NCBI GenBank assembly: GCA_023265495.1
Contig: JAHFTP010000045.1
Coordinates: 1 to 10,600 of the forward strand
Source of the DNA: Chlamydiota bacterium
GTDB lineage: Bacteria > Chlamydiota > Chlamydiia > Chlamydiales > Rhabdochlamydiaceae
Length of the DNA stretch: 10,600 nucleotides
Reading direction: 5' to 3'
Shown here in pieces: positions 1 to 6,578 of the stretch. The translations under genes and the position numbers were made by a program. The notes under the pieces are model-generated. The model worked only from the letters and a program-made list of their open reading frames with translations. It had not been told where the DNA came from and ran no database searches. The first letter of the stretch is position 1. Each line of letters opens with the position of its first letter.

Positions 1-1707
1 TGCAAAGCCAATGTTGCTAGTGATAATATTGGCATTGGTAGTACTAAAGGTGTTATTGGTTACGTGGAGCGTGTGTCCTCCGGCTGCCACGGTATTATTT
101 TGCAGATATTGCAACGCAGGACTCGTTATTGTGGAGGCAATGTTTCCCGTCACGGATGTAGTAATATTTGCGCAGTCTGTCAAGCCGAAAAATAGGCAAG
201 ATACTGAAGATGTCATCGTGTTATTAGAGATCGTGTAGGAAGAGCCTGTTAAGCCAACCCCCGTAATTTCGATGACGTTGCCTTGGTCTGTAATAAAGTT
301 GTTCGCTATGATAGTGGTTCCGGAAAGATTGACCAATTTTATACCGTCAGCCCCTCCGCTATCATCCCCTAAAATGGTGTTGTTTGTCACTGTGAGATTC
401 GTAGTGGCAAGATTGGATCCTGTAGTGATGCCATCACCTCCGCCATTTTGGTTTTGGATAATGAATCCGGAGATCTCATTGTTGTTGGCAAGCCGGACAA
501 CATTTGCCATTGCCGTCGTATTCGTGATCGTAGGAAGAGCGGCTGTAGAAGCCGCGATGGTAAAGGATCCCAGCGTTGTATTTAGCGTGTGGTTAAACGC
601 TGAGCTCCAGAGCTTCTGCCCATTTTGCAAAGTGATCCCTGCATCCATACCGGTCGACGTCCCATCTCCTGGGTATACGTAGATGATATCATTGGATCCA
701 GAGGCATTTTGTGCCGCAAGCAGGGTGTTGTAGGGAGATTCAAATGTTCCATTAGAGTGGCTTGTATTGCTTACAAAGATAAAGGCATAAGGCTCTCCCG
801 TTGCAGGATCGATCGCCTTGCTCCTTTGCGTCTTCTTGTCTACCACGATGATTTCATTGCGATCTACGCGCTGCAGAGCTCTCGTTGCGATAAGGCCCTG
901 ATTTTTGCAGCTGCTCCCCTGTTTAGAGCGGACTTTTTTCCTTCCGCCGAAAGGAATATTCACACTGAGCTGGCCTTGGGCTACATAGTTAAAGATACTA
1001 TCATACGACGTGTTCCCCTCGAAACGGAGATAATCTGTCACATCTAAGGCGAGTCTCACCTCCCCACCCCAGGTGTTCGTCCCTTCAAAGTCGAGATAAT
1101 AGGGGCCTACAGCTGCATAAAGAGCTGCATATTTATTATTGGTGATATGCACTCCCACTTCTGCATTACCACCTTTCATATCAAATTCTCTTCTGCGAGA
1201 AAGGATCAAAAAGTTCCCCTCGAATCCTTCCATTTCCGTATCAAAGTATTTCGCCTTCGTCCCTACGGGAAGATACCCATTAATGCGAAAATCCCAAAGC
1301 CTGCCTAGGGTCTCGAGGCCCGCTCCCACTTGGTTATAGCTCACATGATTGGTTTTTCGATAGTCGTAGTAGGCATTAGCCCCCCAAACACGAGATCCTA
1401 CATAGCGCAGGCCAAGACCTGCGTTAGCCGCAGGTTTTCCATTGTTGAACATATGTCCCCTAAGATCTAAAAAGGGAACCCACGATTTATTTGCTGAGTC
1501 CGGCAATGTAAAGAACCCCTCTAACGTACTATACCCTTGATTATAGCCAACGCCATTACCCTCAATGTGGCGCATGGTAACACGCATAGGATGTGGTGTG
1601 AAGTTGTCACAAAGGGAAGAATCTTTAACAACTTCTTCCTGTGCCTGCATCTCACTGAAAAAAGCTGTCGTTAAGAAAAGAGAGCAAAAAATTCTTTTTT
1701 TACACAT
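1..1707 (-). CDS. Inverse autotransporter (intimin/invasin-type) outer-membrane protein, 5' part; runs off the left edge
   Basis: The minus strand is open without a stop from an ATG at 1707 to position 1 (569 codons). Residues 1-22 (MCKKRIF...EMQA) form a signal peptide with likely cleavage after A22. Residues 36-255 are rich in alternating aromatic/polar strands and contain VWGANAYYDYR (107-117), QVGAGLE (126-132), RINGYLPVG (141-149) and a closing NIPFGG (250-255). I recognise this pattern from inverse-autotransporter beta-domains (type Ve secretion), in which the barrel is N-terminal and the passenger is exported C-terminally. A basic linker (256-305) precedes a region with NGTFESPYNTL (319-329), DIIYVYPGDGT (340-350) and recurring NNT/ANNFI turns about 20-30 residues apart, typical of right-handed parallel beta-helices. 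Expected location: outer membrane, with a surface-exposed adhesin-like passenger. No strong Shine-Dalgarno is visible. The barrel family is fairly sure; the passenger's ligand is unknown. Confidence 0.82.
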   Translation of the reverse strand, partial: MCKKRIFCSLFLTTAFFSEMQAQEEVVKDSSLCDNFTPHPMRVTMRHIEGNGVGYNQGYSTLEGFFTLPDSANKSWVPFLDLRGHMFNNGKPAANAGLGLRYVGSRVWGANAYYDYRKTNHVSYNQVGAGLETLGRLWDFRINGYLPVGTKAKYFDTEMEGFEGNFLILSRRREFDMKGGNAEVGVHITNNKYAALYAAVGPYYLDFEGTNTWGGEVRLALDVTDYLRFEGNTSYDSIFNYVAQGQLSVNIPFGGRKKVRSKQGSSCKNQGLIATRALQRVDRNEIIVVDKKTQRSKAIDPATGEPYAFIFVSNTSHSNGTFESPYNTLLAAQNASGSNDIIYVYPGDGTSTGMDAGITLQNGQKLWSSAFNHTLNTTLGSFTIAASTAALPTITNTTAMANVVRLANNNEISGFIIQNQNGGGDGITTGSNLATTNLTVTNNTILGDDSGGADGIKLVNLSGTTIIANNFITDQGNVIEITGVGLTGSSYTISNNTMTSSVSCLFFGLTDCANITTSVTGNIASTITSPALQYLQNNTVAAGGHTLHVTNNTFSTTNANIITSNIGFA

Positions 1708-1735
1708 GTGTGTTGCCTATAATAAGATATCCCAA

Positions 1736-1756
1736 ACTTCCATTTACTACGGAAGT
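1736..1756. promoter_or_regulatory. Inverted repeat in the divergent intergenic region
   Basis: ACTTCC at 1736-1741 and its exact reverse complement GGAAGT at 1751-1756 flank a 9-base spacer. The pair lies between the start codons of the autotransporter (minus) and the membrane protein (plus), in a 120-bp gap that must hold both promoters. It could be an operator or a short hairpin in either 5' leader. With only six paired bases it could be chance. I see no clear -35/-10 pair in this gap. Confidence 0.25.
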
Positions 1757-1827
1757 GCCATTTTGCCAAGAAAAATATTTACTCTTTTTCAGAAAAAAAG
1801 CTAAATAAGAGAAAGTGAACAAAAACC

Positions 1828-2394
1828 ATGCTTAAAAAATTATTGTTCTTATTAAAGAGTCATATCCTTGCCGCCTTCATTCCCTGGATATTTTTCGGTG
1901 TATTCTATGGAAATAGCACACAGCTGCTAGTACTCAGCAGCAGCGGCGCTTTGGGTTTAACTCTCTTATGCAACTTCAAAGAATTAAAGAAAGGATTTGT
2001 GCTCCCTTGGGGATCTGCTGCTTTGTTTACCTTTTTAGTTGTCAATGGCCGGTTTATGCTTGTGGATATAACTCCCACCGGCACCTTAAGGCTGATTCAT
2101 TCAGCCTTGGCCGTTATTGTTTGTTTTTCCATGATCATTGGCAAGCCATTTACTTTGCAATATGCCAAAGAGGAAGTAGACCCCAAATATTGGCAGAGCA
2201 CGGATTTCCTCAAGATCAATTGGATCCTTGCCGGAATTTGGTCTATCTTGCTGATTATTATGGCGCTACCCAGCTATTTCCTTCGCTATGACCAAGTCCA
2301 CAACTCCTGGTTTTGGAGCTATGGACTTATGGTCCTTTGCATCGCAATCGGCTTGCAATGTAACAAACACCTCCCTCCCCTCCTACGAAAATAG
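1828..2394 (+). CDS. Polytopic inner-membrane protein of unknown function
   Basis: This is a 188-residue protein that I do not recognise. It has about six hydrophobic segments: residues ~10-26, 31-48, 55-75, 88-105, 131-152 and 160-178. The loop between helices 4 and 5 (QYAKEEVDPKYWQS, 110-123) is hydrophilic and looks conserved-like. The C-terminus is basic (KHLPPLLRK). There is no cleavable signal peptide; the first helix probably serves as a signal anchor after MLKK. The ATG at 1828 follows a purine-rich GAGAAAG about ten bases upstream, a modest ribosome site. The gene lies 96 bp before yidC on the same strand, so it may be cotranscribed, but a separate yidC promoter is possible. Its neighbours do not reveal its role. 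A transporter-like or septation-protein-like role is conceivable but unsupported. Confidence 0.8.
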   Translation: MLKKLLFLLKSHILAAFIPWIFFGVFYGNSTQLLVLSSSGALGLTLLCNFKELKKGFVLPWGSAALFTFLVVNGRFMLVDITPTGTLRLIHSALAVIVCFSMIIGKPFTLQYAKEEVDPKYWQSTDFLKINWILAGIWSILLIIMALPSYFLRYDQVHNSWFWSYGLMVLCIAIGLQCNKHLPPLLRK

Positions 2395-2404
2395 CATGCA
2401 CATC

Positions 2405-2433
2405 TTGACGCAAGCAAGTCTTTGGCGAATAAA
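2405..2433 (+). promoter_or_regulatory. Candidate sigma-70-type promoter before yidC
   Basis: TTGACG (2405-2410; five of six bases match TTGACA) is followed after 17 bases by AATAAA (2428-2433; four of six match TATAAT). An alternative -10, TACAAT at 2460-2465, matches better but has no good -35 at the right distance. Either would give yidC-dnaA transcription independent of the upstream membrane-protein gene. This is a visual match only. Confidence 0.3.
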
Positions 2434-2474
2434 TCTTCTCTGTGGTAGTATCCCTATCTTACAATAACTTTTTG

Positions 2475-2485
2475 AAGGGCGCCCT
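2475..2485 (+). promoter_or_regulatory. yidC ribosome-binding site inside a perfect palindrome
   Basis: AAGGG at 2475-2479 is the only Shine-Dalgarno-like element before the ATG at 2491 (11-base spacer). It overlaps the perfect 10-base palindrome AGGGCGCCCT (2476-2485), which is unusually GC-rich for the local sequence. It supports the chosen yidC start. The palindrome has no loop, so it is more likely a protein-binding or chance element than an mRNA hairpin. Confidence 0.45.
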
Positions 2486-2490
2486 GTTTT

Positions 2491-4386
2491 ATGGATAAAC
2501 GATCAATACTTTTTGTCATCATTCTTTCTGCATCCCTATTTTTTGTGAACCAATGGTTCGACTCAAAAGACAAACAAAGAAAGCAAACGGCTATTGCACA
2601 AAAAAGAGTGGAGCAGCAGATAGCCCCTGCCGCTGCCGCGCCGCAGCCCTCTTCTCCTACAACTGCCCAGCAATACTATGTCCTAGAAAATGCCTATCAA
2701 CAAATCGTTATCTCGACGCTCGGCGGCGCCGTTGCGGAGATCAACCTCCCCTTGAAGACAGAAAAAGAACAAAAAAGCATTGTCCTCCCCATAGAATTCG
2801 ATCGCACCATGGAAAAGGACTACCCCTATAATGACTACTATCCTTCTTTCCCTTCTTACGTTCTAAAAGATGGGCAAGCTACCCTGCAGGAGGGATCCCT
2901 CGGAGGATATTACCCCCTTTTAAGAAGAAGCATCCTCGGCCCTAATAACAATGTCCAGTTCCTAACGCCTGCAGAGCACTACGCTTTTGCTACGGTGTCC
3001 AGCGACCCTACCATCGCAAAGCTCAGCTACAAAGTCACCAGCTACGAAAAAGACCTGATCCAGCTTGAAGCCTCCGACTCTTACCGTAGAATCGTAAAGA
3101 CCTATTCCTTTCCTGCGGATAAGACCGATGCACCCTATTGTTTTGATCTATCCATCCGTATAGAGGGCGACGCAAGGGACGTATGGATCACTACAGGAGT
3201 CCCTGAAGTGGAGCTGATCTCTGATAATTTCTCCCCTTCGCTAAAATATCTACTGCAGCGCAACCAAAAAAATCAGGTAGAAAACATCTCCCTGCCAAAG
3301 GGATCAACAGCCTTCACCTCAGTAAATCCTACCTGGCTGAGCAACTCCAACGGTTTTTTAGGCCTTATTGTAAACCCGTTAAATGAAATGGGCTCCGGGT
3401 TCAAAGTGCAAACACTCTCCGGAGCGTCTGCACCGACGAGGCTCAGCATCATCGACGCACACTACGACCTCTACCCCGCAGACAAATATCCGGGCTATGA
3501 GATCCTCCTCCCCTTAAAAAATGTCTCTTCTCAGACGACAACTATCCGTGTGTTTGCAGGCCCTTACGAAGATACGATTTTCAAAAGGCTGGACACCACC
3601 TTTATAGACCCTACTACCGGATCCGATCCTAGCTACATCTCCGCATTGAGCTTCCAGGGGTGGTTTACTTTTATCTCTGAGCCGTTTGCTAAGTTCCTTT
3701 TCATCTTGATGAAGCTTTTTTATAAGGTCACTAGCTCCTGGGGTATTTCTATCATACTGCTCACCATTGCGCTGAGAGTGATGCTCTACCCGCTCAACGG
3801 CTGGTCGATAAAATCCTCCCTGCGCATGCAGCAGATTGCTCCTCAAGTAACTGCTATACAGGAAAAATACAAAAAAGACCCTAAAAGAGCGCAGCTGGAA
3901 GTCGTTGCCCTCTATAGAGAGAAAGGAGTAAACCCCCTCACCGGGTGTTTCCCGATACTCATACAGATCCCCTTCCTCATAGGGATGTTCGACCTGCTGA
4001 AATCAGCCTTCGACTTAAGGGGCGCCACCTTCATCCCCGGATGGATCAATAACCTAACTTCCCCTGATATTGTCTTCAGCTGGAATTACCCTATTATTTT
4101 CTTTGGAACAGATTTCCACTTATTGCCATTCCTCCTAGGCGCTGTGATGTACTGCCAGCAAAAATTCTCTTCTCCTCTTCCCAAGGATAAAAAACTTCTT
4201 ACCGACCAACAAAAACAACAAAAAATGATGGGTAACATCATGGTCATTGTTTTTACCGTGATGTTCTACCATTTCCCTTCAGGACTCAATCTGTACTGGC
4301 TCTCTTCCATGGCTCTTGGCATTTTACAGCAGTGGTTTACAAATAAACGCATTAAGAATACAAGTACAACCATCACGATTAAATAA
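2491..4386 (+). CDS. yidC: Membrane protein insertase YidC/Oxa1, large periplasmic-domain form
   Basis: The 631-residue product inserts and folds inner-membrane proteins, alone or with SecYEG. Residues 5-21 are an uncleaved N-terminal membrane anchor, followed by a Lys/Gln-rich and Pro/Ala-rich linker (25-60) and a large periplasmic beta-rich domain (~60-390). The conserved insertase core follows: helix 2 around 398-432 with the groove arginine R429 in TIALRVMLYPL, the cytoplasmic helical hairpin (441-478), the signature NPLTGCFPILIQIP (481-494), and the last helices with FPSGLNLYW (595-603). The length is somewhat above the 548 residues of E. coli YidC, mainly because of a longer periplasmic part. 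The C-terminal tail is short and Thr-rich (NTSTTITIK). dnaA begins 18 bp after the stop, so the two are almost certainly cotranscribed. The same yidC-dnaA adjacency is known in Chlamydia (CT251/CT250, from memory). Confidence 0.97.
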   Translation: MDKRSILFVIILSASLFFVNQWFDSKDKQRKQTAIAQKRVEQQIAPAAAAPQPSSPTTAQQYYVLENAYQQIVISTLGGAVAEINLPLKTEKEQKSIVLPIEFDRTMEKDYPYNDYYPSFPSYVLKDGQATLQEGSLGGYYPLLRRSILGPNNNVQFLTPAEHYAFATVSSDPTIAKLSYKVTSYEKDLIQLEASDSYRRIVKTYSFPADKTDAPYCFDLSIRIEGDARDVWITTGVPEVELISDNFSPSLKYLLQRNQKNQVENISLPKGSTAFTSVNPTWLSNSNGFLGLIVNPLNEMGSGFKVQTLSGASAPTRLSIIDAHYDLYPADKYPGYEILLPLKNVSSQTTTIRVFAGPYEDTIFKRLDTTFIDPTTGSDPSYISALSFQGWFTFISEPFAKFLFILMKLFYKVTSSWGISIILLTIALRVMLYPLNGWSIKSSLRMQQIAPQVTAIQEKYKKDPKRAQLEVVALYREKGVNPLTGCFPILIQIPFLIGMFDLLKSAFDLRGATFIPGWINNLTSPDIVFSWNYPIIFFGTDFHLLPFLLGAVMYCQQKFSSPLPKDKKLLTDQQKQQKMMGNIMVIVFTVMFYHFPSGLNLYWLSSMALGILQQWFTNKRIKNTSTTITIK

Positions 4387-4404
4387 GCCCTAAGGTTATG
4401 AGAG

Positions 4405-5757
4405 ATGGAAGCATGGGATACGTTTCTTAATGCTGCAGAAAAAGAGCTTGGAGAAGTCAATGTAAACAAATGGCTGCGCACAGTAAAAGTGGTTCACTTT
4501 GACGCAGCCAACATCTACTTAGAGGCGTCTGATACATTTCAGCTGCAGTGGTTTGAAGAGCATGTGAGAGACTTAGCCCAAAAAAAGCTCGTCAATAGCA
4601 ACTTCACACCGATAAAAGTTCATATTAACATACCCCACGCCCAAGAGAATAAGAAGCATAAGACCCCGGTGAAAATAGAGATAAAGCCCTCCCCCATTTT
4701 ACCCCTAGTTAAAGACGTATGTGACCCGTCGGCCACATTAGAAAATTTTATCCGGGGCAGCGGGAATGAGATGGCCGTCAATGTCCTTTCCCTTCTTTGT
4801 TCTTTCTCTCCTACTACCAAGCTCGGGCAGTTCAACCCCCTTTTCCTTTATGGGCCGTCCGGCACGGGAAAAAGCCATCTTCTTATGGCTGCAGCAGCCC
4901 TCCTGCAAAAAGGTGGCTTGCAGGCCTGCTATGTGAAAGCAGAAACCTTCACGGAAAATGTCGTCCAAGCCATTAGGATGGGGAACATGCAAACATTTAG
5001 ACATGCCTACCGCCACGTGGATGTGCTACTTGTAGACGACATCCATATCTTTGCAAAGAAGCTCGCTACACAAGAGGAATTTTTCCACACTTTCAATGCC
5101 CTACACATGGAAGGCAAACAAATTCTTCTTTCGGCCCATTGCCATCCTTCTCTTCTGCAAGACATAGAGCCGAGACTCATCAGCCGATTTGAATGGGGTC
5201 TTACCCTCTCGATTGCCAAACTAGAAGACAACGATTTATCTCGCATGTTGCAAAATAGATGTACGAGCCTACAATTTCCCCTGCAAGAAGAAGTCATTCA
5301 TTTTCTCATTCACACGTTCTCCTACAATGTAAAATCACTGCATAGAGCGCTGGAAGCTCTGATTTTACGCTTTCCTACCACTTGCAGGGAACAGAGCCTG
5401 GATCTAAAAGAAAATGAAATTGCTAAGCTCTTAGAGGACCTCATTGAAAAAGAAAAAAAACTGCAGCTCTCCCCCCAGAAAATCGTCCAGCTTGTCTCTG
5501 AGCACTTTGGAATAAAAAATGAGGACATCCTAGGCAAAGCCCAATCTCAAGAGTTTTCCCTACCCAGACAGGTGTCTATGTTCCTCTGCAGGCAAAAAAT
5601 CAAAATGCCTTTTGCTCAAATAGGGGATTTTTTTCAAAGAGACCACTCCACTGTGATGTCAAGCGTAAGAAATATCCAAGAAAAGATAGACAGTAAAGAC
5701 AACGACTTGCGCGTATCTCTGAGAATCCTAGATAAAAAGATCGAACTAGACGGATAG
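4405..5757 (+). CDS. dnaA: Replication initiator DnaA, chlamydia-specific second paralogue
   Basis: This 450-residue AAA+ initiator binds origin DNA and melts it. Domain I covers ~1-75 (starts MEAWDTFLNAAEKELG; NKWLR 21-25), with a variable linker to ~110. The AAA+ core has Walker A GPSGTGKS (150-157), Walker B LLVDDIH (208-214) and box VII RLISRFEWGL (257-266) with arginine-finger candidate R261. Domain IV carries LPRQVSMFLCR (386-396) and the DNA-binding signature RDHSTVMSS (412-420), equivalent to DHTTV. The sensor-2 position, usually Arg in N-V-R-E-L, is Lys (K310 in NVKSLHRAL). From memory the N-terminus and domain IV resemble the Chlamydia DnaA paralogue next to yidC much more than ordinary DnaA, and chlamydiae usually encode two. 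TAAGG lies nine bases before the ATG. An overlapping ATG at 4398 is in another frame. No DnaA-box cluster (TTATCCACA) is visible nearby, so oriC is probably elsewhere. Confidence 0.95.
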   Translation: MEAWDTFLNAAEKELGEVNVNKWLRTVKVVHFDAANIYLEASDTFQLQWFEEHVRDLAQKKLVNSNFTPIKVHINIPHAQENKKHKTPVKIEIKPSPILPLVKDVCDPSATLENFIRGSGNEMAVNVLSLLCSFSPTTKLGQFNPLFLYGPSGTGKSHLLMAAAALLQKGGLQACYVKAETFTENVVQAIRMGNMQTFRHAYRHVDVLLVDDIHIFAKKLATQEEFFHTFNALHMEGKQILLSAHCHPSLLQDIEPRLISRFEWGLTLSIAKLEDNDLSRMLQNRCTSLQFPLQEEVIHFLIHTFSYNVKSLHRALEALILRFPTTCREQSLDLKENEIAKLLEDLIEKEKKLQLSPQKIVQLVSEHFGIKNEDILGKAQSQEFSLPRQVSMFLCRQKIKMPFAQIGDFFQRDHSTVMSSVRNIQEKIDSKDNDLRVSLRILDKKIELDG

Positions 5758-5788
5758 AAGACCTATTCCTAAAGAATAGATCTTCTTT
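5757..5788 (+). terminator. Hairpin terminator in the dnaA / chaperone convergent gap
   Basis: GAAGA C CTATTC (5757-5768) pairs with GAATAG A TCTTC (5774-5785), giving an 11-bp stem with one C/A mismatch and a 5-base loop CTAAA, beginning at the last base of the dnaA stop codon. A short TTT (5786-5788) follows. The stem is nearly symmetrical and could also serve the converging chaperone gene. The weak U-tract limits confidence for a Rho-independent mechanism. Confidence 0.55.
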
Positions 5789-5796
5789 AATGACCA

Positions 5797-6288
5797 TTAA
5801 ATTTTAATGAAGCGCTCGCCCGGTTTGCCTGTAACGGTAGGAGGCGGAGGTACATCTTTAGGCACTTCTCTGCCCTCTATGATATTTTTCGCTTTCTCTC
5901 TCCACTTCTCTACTGCTTCTACAAATAAAGGAGCAAATCTTCTCAGGGAAGAAGCGTCTGCGCCCACACCCATCTCTAAAACACAATGCATCAAAATGAG
6001 CTCTTCTGGAACAGCAACGCCTATGCCGCCGCCGGCCATCTGTCCGCCGAGCATAGAACCTTCGAGCAGAGCTTCATAGAGCTTGAGTCTGATTTTATCC
6101 TCTTTAGGGAGTCCATCTAGTATGGGGGAATAGAGATAAAGACGATCAGAATTTGGCTCGTAAGTTATGTGCAGAGAAAAGGTATTATCAATGCCTAAAA
6201 TACACGTGTAGTTTTCATCTAAGACCAGCTCTAAATTAAGCTCCTTGCCGAATTCCTTTAGATTGGCCTTCGCATTTTCCAATGACAT
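5797..6288 (-). CDS. CesT/SycE-family type III secretion chaperone (Slc1-like)
   Basis: The 163-residue acidic protein fits class I type III secretion chaperones, small cytoplasmic dimers that bind the N-terminal part of effectors and deliver them to the injectisome. The family pattern is visible: an N-terminal amphipathic helix (MSLENAKANLKEFGKELNLE), beta strands with CILGID (29-34), FSLHITYE (37-44) and LYLYSPILDGLP (50-61), then a long helix (IRLKLYEALLEGSMLGG, 66-82), another strand/helix pair (94-106), and a final helix (115-138). The C-terminus has a proline run (147-150) before TVTGKPGERFIKI. It resembles chlamydial Slc1 (CT043) as I recall it. The start is firm because AAGGAGGA lies seven bases upstream. 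It is downstream of and codirectional with two kinase-like genes, but 290 bp separates it from the nearer one, so it probably has its own promoter. Its effector partners are not shown by sequence. Confidence 0.8.
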   Translation of the reverse strand: MSLENAKANLKEFGKELNLELVLDENYTCILGIDNTFSLHITYEPNSDRLYLYSPILDGLPKEDKIRLKLYEALLEGSMLGGQMAGGGIGVAVPEELILMHCVLEMGVGADASSLRRFAPLFVEAVEKWREKAKNIIEGREVPKDVPPPPTVTGKPGERFIKI

Positions 6289-6295
6289 GGATAAG

Positions 6296-6303
6296 TCCTC
6301 CTT
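6296..6303 (-). promoter_or_regulatory. Strong Shine-Dalgarno of the chaperone gene
   Basis: On the minus strand AAGGAGGA precedes the ATG at 6288 with a 7-base spacer. It is the best ribosome-binding site in the window and fixes the start. It suggests high translation, as expected for an abundant chaperone. Confidence 0.8.
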
Positions 6304-6578
6304 GTAAATATACTTATAAGTATCGTTTTTTAGCGCTAAGCAATGCTCTAGCTAAGAAAAAAGAAGTTTTCCTGTCGGACAGAAAAATAGCAAGAAAAAA
6401 ACCTTTTCCCTCAGCTCTACTACCAGAATCTCTATTAAACTTCATAATAACAGATAAAATTTTAGGTTTCAATGCCTTCTTGCATCTCCATAGAGAGATT
6501 GTTTCACTATCCCCGCAGGCCTTAAACATCTCATCGATCTAAAAATGAGGGAGTTTAGCCAGTAAAAAGCCCACTGCC
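6304..6578. other. Intergenic region between the chaperone and the kinase-like gene
   Basis: No convincing gene is seen here. Besides the palindromes close to the chaperone start, it holds an inverted repeat CTGTC-G-GACAG (6372-6382) flanked by T4 on the left and A5 on the right, which resembles a bidirectional terminator core but has almost no loop. A CTCAT...ATGAG pair (6530-6534 with 6545-6549) lies about 30 bases after the stop of the kinase-like gene and could be a weak terminator. A 71-codon minus-strand frame (6314-6529) has no ribosome site and no recognisable features. Confidence 0.4.
6310..6339. promoter_or_regulatory. Two adjacent perfect palindromes upstream of the chaperone gene
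   Basis: ATACTTATAAGTAT (6310-6323) is a perfect 14-base palindrome lying six bases beyond the Shine-Dalgarno. TTAGCGCTAA (6330-6339) is a perfect 10-base palindrome six bases further upstream. On the minus strand the first contains TATAAG, a possible -10 element, but no good -35 sits 16-18 bases upstream. They may be operator half-sites of a dimeric regulator of the chaperone gene; AT-rich sequence makes chance dyads fairly common. Confidence 0.35.

Noticed and set aside
11..1339. Several plus-strand open frames (11-238, 272-682, 625-1047, 1139-1339)
   Set aside because: They lie antisense to the continuous minus-strand frame 1-1707, which has a signal peptide and recognisable barrel and beta-helix sequence; these have no ribosome sites or motifs.
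6314..6529. 71-codon minus-strand frame just upstream of the chaperone
   Set aside because: There is no Shine-Dalgarno, the Lys/Phe/Leu-rich composition is unremarkable, and it has no recognisable motif. It overlaps sequence that fits a promoter region.
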